NCBI RefSeq assembly: GCF_018143015.1 | Contig: NC_054751.1 | Span: 32,378,347-32,442,346, forward strand | Length of the DNA: 64,000 bases | Direction of reading: 5' to 3' | Source: Lytechinus variegatus | Taxonomy: Eukaryota > Echinodermata > Echinoidea > Temnopleuroida > Toxopneustidae | Part shown: piece by piece, positions 41,880-53,365 of the stretch | Position numbering within the stretch: position 1 is the stretch's first letter | Layout: each line of letters starts with the position of its first letter | The notes under the pieces: generated by a model | Told to the model about the DNA's origin: nothing | Database searches by the model: none | What the model saw: only the letters and a program-made list of their open reading frames with translations | Position numbers and translations under genes: made by a program

Positions 41880-42128
41880 ACCGAGGCAAAACCAACATAC
41901 CTTTATTGCGAACTCAAGCAGTGTCGTATTTGTGAATTGTTAAATACGGTGATATATAACTTCGTGAAGAACAACATTATGTCGATATCACGACAAAGAC
42001 CGAAGTAATATCCATGAGAGCATTGGTGGAATGGATTTTTCTTTTTGTAAAATGAAGGACCGGTTTAACTGAAGGAGTTAATTGAGTTCATGCTTCTTCC
42101 TTCGTGTGCCGGTAGATAATATTATACG

Positions 42129-42162
42129 ATGGATGAGCCTATGGAAAGTGTCGAAAGAGGAG
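42129..42162 (+). CDS. Membrane-protein gene, exon 1
   Basis: Eleven codons plus one base, ATG at 42129, donor GTAATT at 42163 (phase 1). Confidence 0.42.
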
Positions 42163-43932
42163 GTAATTAATATTATGCATTTTACATTACACTTATATTT
42201 CTGAGAAGGGTGTCAAGACTGGTGCTATTGACAATTGCCATAAACACGAATTGAATTTTGAAAGAACGATAATTATCAAACACTGCGGTGTCAATGGTGT
42301 GTTGACGGTCAATATTCAGTGTCGTGAGTAGACCACACCCTCACGTGTTAACACTATACACCCTGTAGTGTTTTTTAACACAATACCAGATTGTGTTTAA
42401 ATAATGAGACTTTGTTATAATTAACACCATGATATCACATTCTACCCCAATATACATAATATTATGGTCCTTTGTATATACCAAATGGCGTTGTTTAAAC
42501 ACCTTAACTTTTTTACAGTGTATACTTCATGATCTTGATAATGTTCGAAGTAGAGACATAAATAAGGCCTTAAGAAATTATGCTAGCATTATCTAAAAGC
42601 TTTTGGGGGCTCATTGTATACATTAATGTAACGTTACGTTGCATGAACGTTTTCGATTCGAGATGCCCTTTTAAAGCTAATTGACATCAATTCGTTTTTC
42701 TTTTCAATTTTACATAAAAGTGTACATTTCTCACATAGGCTAAACAACTTTGCATTGACATTTACTTGTATTAATCACACGTGTTTCGTTCATCTTTTAG
42801 GTAATTAAAATATCTACATTTTCTTTAAAATGTAGAATTACATCAGTTTACTTGGTGTCTGTTTTCAATTTATATGTATTAAACCTGTCATTAAAATCAG
42901 ATATTTTTAGTTACACAAATGTGTGTTATAAGTAGTATACTGACCTCGAGTTAGTGTGAGGGCATGCAGTATAGCTATATATTTTTTTTTTCATTAGCTT
43001 TTTAACTTAATAAATACATTCTGGAAATGGGGTTTACAAAATGATATTCACAATGATCATGATAACGATAATGATAATAATACCAATAATAATAATGGTT
43101 ACAATACCAATGATAATGTAATGGTTGTAATAACAATAATGACAATAATACTTATAACAAGAGCAACAAAATGATAGCAATATTATAATACGATTGGGAA
43201 TAAAAATAGTGACGACGATACTACTAGCTCTCTCATGTCTCCTACAGCCCTTATTCTCCATCATCATGATCATTGACTGGGCATGGTGGCCCAGTGGTAG
43301 GGCGTCCGCCTTAATTTTGTTAATCATGGGTTCAATCCTCGGCCGAGTCATACCAAAGACTTATAGAAATGGGACCTTCTGCCTTCTTGCTAGGCGCTCA
43401 GCATTTAGATTGGAGAAGGGTAATAATAACATTATTATGTTAAGCAGAGCCCGCTGGTAGAACAGTTTCCTACCTAAAGTGACTACCCTGGGTAAATAAA
43501 ACGATATTGTTATTTTTTACTATTATTGTTATTATTATTATTATCATCATCATCATCATCATAATCATCATTATCATCATCATCATCATAATTGTTATTA
43601 TTATTATTATGTCATTAACATGAGATATACAATATCTTTATCTTTTCTAAATGTCCTTCTATCTTTTTTATTCTTCTACAGCTGTGATCTCAATAAGCAT
43701 AGCAGGAGGAATCGTCGTCTTCGTTCTCGGGGCCGTCGTCATCTATATTCTCAGAGAACTCTATTGCAATGAACATTATGCCAACATGACGTCATCGGTA
43801 AGAAGATCTCGCCCTCGTAATGAAACTCGACCTCCTAAAAAGGTGGCGACCATCGACCTCCAACCACCTTCATCGAAGGATAAAATAGTACCTGGTTTCA
43901 GGAAAATAGCTCTACCGGATTCTAATATTTAG
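42129..43932 (+). CDS. Small single-pass membrane protein, 94 aa, two exons
   Basis: Join 42129-42162 and 43682-43932; 285 nt, an exact 95 codons with TAG at 43930-43932. Exon 1 reads MDEPMESVERG and ends GGAG|GTAATT. Exon 2 follows a pyrimidine-rich TTCTTCTACAG acceptor. Residues about 13-36 are a strong membrane helix (SISIAGGIVVFVLGAVVIYI), followed by a basic cytoplasmic-type tail (RRSRPRNETRPPKK) and C terminus ALPDSNI. Basic residues after the helix suggest N-outside topology without a cleaved signal. No family is recognised. It could instead be the last exons of a larger gene, since only 11 residues precede the junction. AATAAA at 44350-44355 fits as a poly(A) signal. Confidence 0.5.
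42280..42521. mobile_element. Degenerate CACTGC-ended palindrome in the intron
   Basis: CACTGCGGTGTCAATGGTGT on the left, AACACC and TTTTTTACAGTG on the right; several GTGTTAACA / TGTTTAAACAC motifs. Looks like a decayed relative of 55638-55883. Confidence 0.45.
43040..43180. repeat. (AAT)/(GAT) microsatellite
   Basis: Imperfect AATAATAATG and GATAATGATAAT units. Confidence 0.8.
43277..43500 (+). mobile_element. tRNA-derived SINE
   Basis: A tRNA-like head with a Pol III A box TGGCCCAGTGG (43287-43297) and B box GGTTCAATCC (43329-43338), then an unrelated body ending GGGTAAATAAAACG and a TTATT/ATC microsatellite tail (43501-43610). The head lacks a proper cloverleaf, so it is a SINE and not a tRNA gene. 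It lies in the intron of the small membrane-protein gene. Confidence 0.8.
43501..43612. repeat. (ATT)n/(ATC)n tail of the SINE
   Basis: TTATTATTATTATTATCATC units directly after the SINE body. Confidence 0.85.
43682..43932 (+). CDS. Membrane-protein gene, exon 2
   Basis: Acceptor TCTACAG ends at 43681. Encodes the whole membrane helix and tail. Open from the acceptor to TAG and richer in GC than its flanks. Confidence 0.6.
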
Positions 43933-44370
43933 AATCACTATCGGTGACCGCTGTTTCCAATGATGACTGGATAATAAGGTCTGCTGTGTTATATCCAGGA
44001 TGACATTGTAGGAGCATGGAGCTAGGAGGCAGGCGCCAATGGCCCATCAAAATACGGAACAAGTTGACGAAAGGAGAAAATATGTTTTTATTGTGTAACT
44101 GTGAGGCTTGCAATACCACTATTTTTTTATCTCAAATGCAATCGAATTGTTATGTAAGTCTTCTCCATACCTGTCCGCCCTATTTTGTGCGAATGAAGAT
44201 TTTTGAGGACACGGTGTTTGTAATATCTGGTTGCAACTGTTCTTGTGAAGAAAGCTGATTTCTTTCAGTACTTCCTTAACTTTATCGTGATGTTGTTTCT
44301 TTATTTATCACGTTTTTTAATTAAATATATCTAGGCCTATTTAATCGGAAATAAACCAATAATGGTGAAA
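43933..44370 (+). other. Probable 3' UTR of the small membrane-protein gene
   Basis: Non-coding sequence after the stop, ending near AATAAA at 44350-44355. Confidence 0.4.
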
Positions 44371-44627
44371 GTGAGATGTAGATTAGGAAAGACACAACTC
44401 AGAGCTCCGAGCATCTGTCATTTTAATGATTTTAACACTTAGACGAGCATGCGATAAGTCTGATAGTAATGGAATGACATTGCAGATTTGCAAGAAATGT
44501 TTTATTTAAAGAACTTTTTTAATGTTTTATAACTTTTAATTAGCAAGCGAAACAAAACAGGAATTAAGTAAAATGAGGGTAATAAGTCTTAAATTCATCT
44601 GTTACAGGATGGATATTAGAAAGCCCA

Positions 44628-44681
44628 ACTCAGTCTTGCATCTAGCGGGCTTATGAGTATAAGCTCGCCAGAAGACTGAGT
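44628..44681 (+). ncRNA. Candidate structured RNA hairpin
   Basis: Outer stem ACTCAGTCTT (44628-44637) pairs perfectly with AAGACTGAGT (44672-44681). Inner stem GCGGGCTTAT (44645-44654) pairs with ATAAGCTCGC (44659-44668) with one G-U, loop GAGT. Twenty pairs with one asymmetric internal loop. Could be a small RNA precursor, a minimal inverted-repeat element, or chance; no expression evidence. Confidence 0.3.
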
Positions 44682-47520
44682 GTGTTACATTCGAGTTGAA
44701 GCATCTAATCTTTCCAGTTTATACTGGCAGTCTGATTTTAGACCATCCATTCAGGAGGCTTGTTGATCATGTTGGTGATATAAAACCTGTTTTTAAGATC
44801 ATCTTCCAGTCATATTCGAGAACATATTGAGGGGCATAAGGTGACGTATGGGGAAAATTGAGATTTTGTTAAAGTTGATAGTGGCAGGTTTTATTTCATT
44901 TCACAGACCATATTATCATATTTAAACTTTCCCCTTTCGTATTCTTTCATTTTATCACTTTTTTTTAAGTTTCCACGACCGAGAAGAAAAAGGTAATAAA
45001 AGAAAGAATGGAAAATGGAATACCCCTCCGATCCCTCTCATCCAAGGTGAAGTTAAACACCATTCCCACCATCATGACATCCATGCATGTCAACCAAGGT
45101 CGTAAAAAATATTCGAAACAAACATTATTTCATTGTAATTGAACGCTTGATGGTGCATGCTCAAGCACGTGAACATCAAAGTGATCAAATATTTTTTTTA
45201 ATATTTGATGCAAGTCCGGATATATGGTGCTTTTTGATAGAATAACTAGTTGCATACACGGGTAGCAAGTAGCCCCCCCTCCCGCCGCCCGCCCCCGCCC
45301 CAGTTTGATAATATAGAGTCAGAGTAGTAGGTCAATACTTTGCTCCATTAGTTTACACCTAACCAGTTAACCCCGCCCCTCACAACACTCAAACCATCTG
45401 ATTTTTCTTATCCTTTGAAAGTTTTAGCCCTGTAAATATGCTCAACTGTGGTTTCAGTGGCAAAGCGGTAAAGATTTGAGTAACTTCTATACCTCTAATC
45501 ACTATTTTTAAGGCCAATTAAGAAACTGTATTTATATTTTTCAGTGGGCATTCATTTTATTTTTACTAGAGATCGATTCTCGGAGTCAACCTAATTCAAA
45601 TTCGTCTTTTCTAAGCATACTCAGCCCCTGTAACTTCGCTCATACCATCGTCTTATTCATTCTTATAAATGTGTGATTTTACACGCCGTATTTTAGTGAT
45701 AGATTTCTGTTCGATATCTAGACTCTCCCAAAAGATGCATCTAAATATCTTACTCGTCTTTACATTACAGACCGTATTACTGCTTCCTTTATCAGACGAA
45801 GAAGTGTAAACTCGGAAGTGTATTTTATCACTTGTGGAGGTTTATGTCATAAGTATCGGTAAACGTTCGAGGGACATGTCATCTAACCCTTAATGTTACC
45901 GTTTAAATACTACTTAAATATATTATGCACATCTCGCTAACGCAACTCCCGGTTTTGATTTATAAGTAATATGTTAACTGTGAATTATAAAGTAAACAAT
46001 TCATGTTACTCCTTTTATTGTTTTTTGTCAGTAATATCGATTTTATCTTTGTTATCATTGTGACTTGATAGTGATAAATTGTAACTGCACATGCATAAAA
46101 GAATATGTATATTTATGAAACAAATTTTAAATGAAAGAGTTCTGTAGATTTAGTGTTTCCAAGTTGATTAAAATATGATAATGAAGTTGGATATCCTCAA
46201 ATGTCTCTCATTTTTTTGCAATATATCATGTCATGTCATTCCATAATCATGTGTGTCCCTCAAAAGGTTTTACACGTTCAAGTTATTGCTAAAGTTTTAC
46301 TGAGGAACACTTGTTTATTGTATTCGTCTTTTGTAAAAAAAATAAAAGAAAATATTTTAAAAATTTGAAAAGAAGAAAGAGCGAGCGGAGGGGAGCACGT
46401 GGTGTGATACTATTCATTCATTTTTCTCTTCTGGTATTCAGACTATTTTCCTTTACTAGTATGTTTTTTAATGATAGTTTTTTTTTCATATTCTTGGATT
46501 TTTTTCTTTGTCCCATATTTTGTGTGTTTATGTGTCTTTCATAGTATAATTGAGTTATAAGATAAGTGGCATGTGTTGCATGCTACAATATTATGACAGA
46601 ATGTATGTCCAGAAATAAATTGCATAATGAAATGTATTACATCACCATGTTGTATAAACTTAAAGAGGTGTTTGAATAAGATGTAATTGAAATTAGACTT
46701 GATGTAATTTATGATTATGCATGACCACGTATGTTTCTGCGTTCACTGTCCTTAGCACAAAATGCAGATTTACAAACTATGTTATCTAGGTTTCCTCAAT
46801 GATTATTTGTTTGTGATTTATATTTTGGTCAGGACAACGATTTCAGACATGCGGGAATGGTAAACCACTGGCAACCACTTAAAAAATATGAAAGCATGAT
46901 TGGTTCTAGCATGGACCTTACCATGGTTCTAGGCTGACCTACATGTATCCATCACTATAGAGCGCAACAGCCCCATATTAGATTAGCAATCAATTTAAGA
47001 TTAAAAACTCATCTTATTTGTTTGCAATGAAAAAAGGGAATTATATTCACAATGCGAAATTGATTAGTCCCTGATGGGCATAGATTTGACGGTCATTTTT
47101 TTATTTGTAGGTCCATGTTTTGAAATTACGATGTCCAGTATCTTCATGAATCTTTTATTACTTTTACCCCCCCCCCCACCACCCCTTTCTCTCTCCCTCT
47201 CTCTCTTTCTCTCTCAAGTAGCTGATTTTAAATACTTAATGACATTCGTTCACAATGTATTGTCTTTTATTAAAATTTTACATGTAATTATCGATATCTT
47301 ATCAATAAAAAACATGCATGAAGGCTGTTTTAAATATTTTCCAATAAAAGTTGAAATGAATTATGAATCATTGTGCTTTCAATTTTGATTCAAGTTTTTT
47401 CTCGATTTAATTGAATTTAGTGTATGTATTTTTTTCATATTTCATTATGCATTTTTTTACGACTTTCGCAACAAATAAACATTTATATTTTGCCAACATT
47501 TTACACCTGATTCACGTTTG
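44682..47520. other. AT-rich intergenic DNA
   Basis: No gene recognised. A C/CT-rich microsatellite lies at 47165-47215. Open frames near 46311 and 47074 are Phe/Leu-rich translations of T-rich DNA. Confidence 0.4.
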
Positions 47521-47528
47521 AAATGTGC

Positions 47529-47587
47529 TAGTCTAAGTCTGAATACCCACTTGTTGATCAAAGTTTGAATCAGGGTCTGTGCGTGCA
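47529..47587. repeat. 59-bp near-identical repeat, copy 2
   Basis: Same orientation as 41369-41427, one mismatch (ATACCC for ATACTC). Confidence 0.8.
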
Positions 47588-47824
47588 AATCTGATGTGTC
47601 TGTGTATTGTTTTCAGTTTCAGGTTTGTGATCCCCAAGATATTTTTCTAATACTTTCAATGAGAATGAAATGTCCCCTCTATGCACACACCCTCACACAC
47701 CTGCACGCACCCAGACATAGACAATGGTAAATAAAGATGAATTATTTGGAGAGTCTGTGTTTATTTGAAAAGAGCTGATATTTTCGAAGGTCTGTCTATC
47801 CAGACAGACAAGGAGAGTTCAGAT

Positions 47825-48429
47825 TTAGAGGGGAATGTAACCTTTGGAACAAGTAGGCTTGTGTCGAAACAGAAAAATCAAAGAATAAGAACAAAGAAAG
47901 TTAGAGAAAAATCGGACAAATAATGAGAAAGTTATGAGCATTTGAATATTGCAATCACTAATGCCATGGAGATCCTCCCATTGGCAATGCGAAAAAGGAT
48001 GTGTGATGTCACATGTGAACAACTTTCCTTTTGATGGACTATAAAATACCCCCAAAATGTCTCTTTTTGCTTTTTCTTATGGTGATACAAACTCTTTATC
48101 CATGATGTATTCTTTGAAAATCTGTATTACATGCCCTTCTATATAGGAAGAACACACAAAAAGTCATGATCTACTGATAGATGTGATAAAAGAGGCAGTT
48201 TAAGTGAAATATATACTAAAGTAATGGGGAGAGTTGTTCACAAGTGACATCACAGATCTTAATCGCATTGCCAATATGAGGATCTCCTTAGCATTAGTGA
48301 TCGTAATATTAAAATGCTCATAACTTTCTCATTATTTGTCTGATTTTTCTCAAACTTTAGTTGATCTGTTTCTTTGAATTTCTGTTTTCACACAAGCTAT
48401 CTTGTTCGAAAGGTTTCATTCTCCTTTAA
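47825..48429. mobile_element. TTAA-ended MITE, family P3, copy 2
   Basis: TTAGAGGGGAATGTAACC to GGTTTCATTCTCCTTTAA; near-identical arms to copy 1 at 39575-40177. Confidence 0.82.
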
Positions 48430-48544
48430 GTTAAAGAGGTTGGAGAAGTGATTAAAAACAAAATCAAAACACATATCAGGTATTATGCAAGCAATATTAA
48501 TTATAATTCATTCTAAAATGGCGTCTGGGGGTGACACACCTATA

Positions 48545-50575
48545 TATTGCTAGCAGGGGCGTCGCTAGGCATTTTCCAGTAGGGGGTATGGAGGGCCTGA
48601 TTACCGACGTCCGCCAACCATGAATCTTGAAAGTGTTCTACATTTTCCTTGGTCACAATTTCTTTTGTCATACCATGGACCTACTAGTAGGTCATGGTCA
48701 TACCCAGGGTCAGTTTAAGCTTTTATCGATGGGGAGGAAATATTTTCATCAACATTTTCCCGTCGCGACCGGCTTATACTTTTAATTAACCTTTCTGAAA
48801 GGGACATGTTTATCAACTGTTTGCAGTGACTCATGAATATAATACATCATTTTCTCATAAATCAAATACACCAAGCGCAAAGCGCGAGCTGAAAATTTTG
48901 AGATATTTGACCTGAAAACTGGACTGATTAAACATATTTTTGATAAAGAACACAGTAACTAGCGCGAGCTGGAGTTTTCTTCAGATTCAAAACTAAAACA
49001 GAACATTCGAAGCACTGTAACCATGAAGAATGTCGACATTGAACTAAGCAACTGTTACCATGGTTGCGAGCATGAATTGATTTTTTTTTACAACCTGAAA
49101 ATTTGACATTTTCAACACTTTTTTGAAATCATTAACATGATGGTTATCTAATCAAACTTAAATTTGAAATCGGACAACCATGCAGTTTTTGTAATCATGG
49201 AAAGCATTGGCGGAAAGCTGTCCCCAAAGGTAGGGGGACCAGGTACTAGAAAATTTGCCAGGCAAAAAAAAAAAAAAAAAAAGAGGTTTTCACCCATTAT
49301 GTAACTAAAGGTCATTTAGTAAAAAATACGTGCATTATTTCGATTGTGAATGATGTATCAATGATAATAGTAGGGGGACATTTGATATTGTGTCCCCCTA
49401 CAATTTATGGTAGGGGACTCCCCCCGTCCCCCTGGGATTTCCTCCCATAGAAGGGTATACTGGATGATGCGAGCACGAAGCACGATTTTTGAATTTTGGG
49501 ATATTGAAAACTAAGCATTTTACATGTTTTTACATTAAAACAAACTCAGTTTCGGCATCTGTTATTGAACAAGCTGTGTATCTCAATAAACATTAATGCA
49601 AGCGCGAAGTGCGAGCTGAATAAAATTGGTATTTTGACTTGAAATCTTATTTTCTTAACATGTTTTACGTTAAAACAAATTCAGTTTCTTCATCTGTAAT
49701 TAAATAAGCTGTATCTCAATATACATAATACAAGCGCGAAGTGCGAGCTGAAAATGTTAGAAATTTTGACTTGAAAACCTACCCTTTTTTTACATGTTTT
49801 TACTGTTAAAACAATATCAGTATATGCATCTGCAAGTAAACAAGCTGTGTACCAAACATAATGCGATTTACTTACCCGAAAGAGAAGATTTTAAGCACTG
49901 TCCTACATGAAAGAAAATGGTTCACTGTCGGTACAGAAGTACGAGCTGACAACTCTTAATTCTTTGAATTAAAAACGTAACAATTTCACACGTTTTTATG
50001 TAAAGAACAAACTTAGATTCTGCATATGTGATTTAACAAGGTTTGTATTTCAATAAACATAATGCAAGCGCAAGGCACCAGATGAAATTTTTGGTATAGT
50101 ACTGACGCGAAAGTGAAATTTTAAGCATTGCCCAACATCAACATGAAGGAAAATTGTGGAGAGAATATTGATCTTACTAAATACATGTATGCGAGAGCAA
50201 AGCCCAAGCTGAAATTTTTGTTGGGACTAGACTTTAAACCGGGACATTCTTATCACTATCACTGTCGGTACAGAAGCACGGGCTGGGAATTTTTGGTGTT
50301 TTGACTTGAAAACTTAATACTTCAACAAGTTTTATATAAAGAACAAACTCAAAAAAATGAAAGCATTTTAACAATCTGTGTATCATAATGCGAGTGCGAA
50401 GCCCCCCCCCCCCCGATCGGAAATTTTTGATATTCTGAGGGAAATTTAATAACATTTTCAGCAAAAATTTTAATAAATATACGATGCGAGCGCACAGCGC
50501 GAGCTAAATTTTTTTATTTAGACCTTAAATTGGGATTTTCTAATCATTGTCGGTAAAGCCTACAGAGAGCTCCCC
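48545..50575. repeat. Degenerate tandem array with GCGCGAAG.GCGAGCTGAA core
   Basis: Recurring core AAGCGCGAAGTGCGAGCTGA followed by ATTTTGACTTGAAAA, ACATGTTTT, AAAACAAA.TCAGT and CAAGCTGT.T.TCAATA at roughly 110-150-bp spacing (for example about 48877, 48960, 49600, 49733, 50063, 50393 and 50487). Units are diverged and some truncated. It begins near GGGGCGTCGCTAGGCATTTT and looks like part of a larger repetitive element. Stops occur in all frames. Confidence 0.65.
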
Positions 50576-50879
50576 ACTATCGCATTGCCAAAAAAAATAA
50601 TAATAAATCGTAATTTAACGATAATAGTAAGCAATTTGACATTATTCTGCCGTCAAAGATAATGAAACTAAAGACCAAGTAAGAACAAGGTACATGACGC
50701 AGTTGGAACAGCCCTGCATGACCCGACAGTTTGTCATTTTCCCGACAAGCGTCAGTCCAACAGCCCTGCGCTTGCGTAATATAAACAGACAATATTCATT
50801 ATTTTTTCAACATCTCAGACTCCTCATCTTTAATTACATCGACGGGTTTACCGAATCAAAACCTTGTCTACCCCATTCC

Positions 50880-51050
50880 TTCTCTCATTGATTGTTCTCC
50901 TTCCTTTTGTTTTCCTCTTCCTCTTTGTCCCTCTCCTTCTTTCTTTCTTTCTTTCTTTCTTCCTTTTTTTGCTTTCTCTTCTTCCCCCCTTTTCTCTCCT
51001 CTTTCTCCCTTCTGTTTTGTCCTTGTCACTCTTTTCTTTTTTTTCCAGAC
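50880..51050. repeat. Pyrimidine-rich (CTTT)n tract
   Basis: TTCTTTCTTTCTTTC and CTC/TTC-rich sequence; gives Phe/Leu/Ser frames on + and Lys/Arg frames on - that are not genes. Confidence 0.9.
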
Positions 51051-51527
51051 GGCAGCGCTCGTTTGCCGATGATATCCAAATTAGTAGGGGTTGTCGCACC
51101 CCTGCACACCCCCTTAGCGACGGCCCTGAATCCAAGGCATTATGGTCCCATGAAGCCCCCCCCCCCCACACACACACCCTCACACACCCAGTCGTGTAAA
51201 CACAAAGACTTTTTTTCGTCCAGTTAGTGCTTCTTGTTCAAGTTGTTAGTTCTCTTTGTAAGATCAATACCATTTGTCTCAATGCTTCTTGGTGATTTGT
51301 TTGAAGTAAAATTTGGAGCACCCCCTAGACCAACATAGAGAGCGCTTTATGAAAAAAGAACATGCAGCAATGAGTCGTGAACAATACCTTGCCCTTTTTA
51401 AAACAGTTTCCATAGTAATACATTCATAACTATATACACTTTTTATTTTGACTGGAAGGAACACAATTGATATTGAATTGGTCGTCGTGTTGATGTAACC
51501 TAGTGTCATTCTATTACGAGCTTCCAT

Positions 51528-51640
51528 GCAAAAAAAAATCAAAATCAGATGGTCATTTTTTTTGGCACATGGTATTAGAAAAAGTGGAGGGGCTGAAGCC
51601 CGCCCAGCCCCCCCCCTCCCGGTTCAGCGCTCCCCTATAC
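51528..51640. repeat. GR3 repeat, copy 4
   Basis: CATGCAAAAAAAAATCAAAA, AGATGGTCATTTTTTTTGG, AAAAAGTGGAGGGGCTGAAG then CCCGCCCAGCCCCC; same order as the left-arm copy of the foldback element. Confidence 0.65.
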
Positions 51641-52069
51641 CATCGGGTCTCGCATTTGCATTTTAACCATATTGTGGATGTAAAGTCTTCACTGTTTTGT
51701 GGAAATAAGCGAAATTCTAACAAGTATGTGAAGTAAGAATTTTATTTATCTTGCGTCATTTTTTAATGTCAATTACTGTGTTTTGCTTGATCAATTTTCT
51801 ATATCAAAACAACTTTTGTTGGGATGAACTCTCATGTTCGGTGAATCATGATATCTCCCAACCATGCAGCTCAGTGCGTGACACGACATTTGCTCTTGTC
51901 TGAATATCTCAGAGGACATATAGGGTAAGGATCGTAATCAAGTTTTTGTTTCAGAATAATGTAAAAACAATATGATCCCTGACGATTAGGGTTTATTCAA
52001 TTTCGGAGGTTAGGTTTTATGTTTGTCTTAACATGCAGATTTTACATCGGACCAATTGTCGGGGATTAA

Positions 52070-52207
52070 ATGTCATGGAACCGCAGAGTGTATCCTCGGA
52101 TAAAAAAAGAGAAAGAAAATGACAAAGACTTGTCAGTGACGCGACGTCGAAGGAGAAATCCTGACAAAGAATCGGCAATAATGAGTAGGCCTACAAAAGC
52201 AACGCAA
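52070..52207 (+). CDS. Possible basic-rich exon, unrecognised
   Basis: ATG at 52070 opens 46 codons (IKKEKENDKDLSVTRRRRRN, ending MSRPTKATQ) up to a strong donor GCAA|GTAAGG. Lys/Arg clusters could act as a nuclear localisation signal. No downstream exon is identified and the same strand has a competing frame, so this is tentative. Confidence 0.22.
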
Positions 52208-52554
52208 GTAAGGACATTTAACAATACTATTTTCATTATCACGGGAAGATGTGTCTTCGTATGCATAGATAATGTTTACATACAGCGACTGATATTTTAA
52301 GAATGGAAACAAAAATTTCATTAAATATTATAGAGAAGAGTAATATATCGGAATTTGGTTTTGAAGATGAATAATAATGAAAACTCAATGTTTCTGTCAA
52401 ATTTTGTTTCTCTTTCATTTTCACGATGTCTCACCCAATGTGCATCATATTGTTTCTATTTTTATGCATCATTGAGGATACTTAGTTCAGCATAATAAAC
52501 TAATTTGAAAAGAACAAACAAACATGCCCGAGAAATTCATTTTGAACGATAGAG

Positions 52555-52795
52555 GTTGAGGGGGGTATAGGTTCCCCCACTAGCGTAACTATGGGGGGCA
52601 TCCCCCCTGACGAGCCACAACCCATGCAAAAGACGTATCCCTGCCCCCCTGACGAACTTGAAGACCTTTTTTTTGCTTGTTACTTTTTTTCTGGTACGAA
52701 ATCCTTTATTTGTGATCGAATACCTTTTTTTTTGGGGGGGGGACGTTTTTGTCCCCCCCCCTGTGGAAAATCCTAGGTTCGCCACTGGTTTCCCC
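52555..52795. repeat. G/C-run-rich interspersed repeat
   Basis: CCCACTAGCGTAACTATGGGG at the left and GGTTCGCCACTGG at the right enclose C-run and G-run blocks (CCCCCCTGACGA twice). Ends are loosely inverted; resembles the GR elements in style. Confidence 0.4.
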
Positions 52796-53188
52796 TTTTT
52801 CCCATTGTCGTTCATTTCAATAGAACTGCGGTCAGTTTTCATTCGAACTTATCGTTAGCTGCAAGTTCACATTCAAATATATCACCTCGTTAATATTTCA
52901 CATGGAATGACAATAATTATAAGTAAAGGCCCGAGTTCAATAAAACCTTTGAAAACGCAATGTTTATGAAACAAAATGGATTATAAAATGCTTCCGAATA
53001 ATCCCAGTATATCCTCATAAGCTTAAAGTTCGATAAGATGCATATCATGTTTAATATGGACAGATTTTTGTAGGCTAATTGTAAAAGATTGCTACCTTTT
53101 GCATGTATAGAGACTACTAACACTGAGAAGAATTTACAAGGGTGTATAATATGCTATCTTTTCACCCTAAAATAATACGGTAGGCTGT

Positions 53189-53284
53189 TATAGCCTATAG
53201 AGGTGGACAAAGTAAGCTCATTTTTATCTACCTATTTACCATAGGTGGATAAAATGAGCTTATTTTGTCCGCCTCTAGGCTATA
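53189..53284. repeat. 94-nt long hairpin
   Basis: TATAGCCTATAGAGGTGGAC with AAAGTAAGCTCATTTT on the left pairs with AAAATGAGCTTATTTTGTCC and GCCTCTAGGCTATA on the right around a short loop. Nearly the whole sequence is stem; probably a very short palindromic MITE. Confidence 0.7.
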
Positions 53285-53316
53285 TTCCCCTTTACTGACC
53301 TAGGGGCATTGTATCG

Positions 53317-53365
53317 GGGGGGGGGGGGGGCAGTCAAATATGTCGTTGTACACATGCGTGAATAT
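53317..53365. mobile_element. Fragment of MITE family GR2
   Basis: A G-run followed by CAGTCAAATATGTCGTTGTA and CACA, matching the left terminus of the element at 16604-17080. The rest is absent. Confidence 0.6.

Noticed and set aside
43277-43350. tRNA gene
   Set aside because: Has Pol III A and B boxes but stems do not pair properly, and it continues into a SINE body with a microsatellite tail.
50848-51227. Three overlapping 111-codon frames on both strands
   Set aside because: Low-complexity (CTTT)n-derived Leu/Phe/Ser or Lys/Arg translations.
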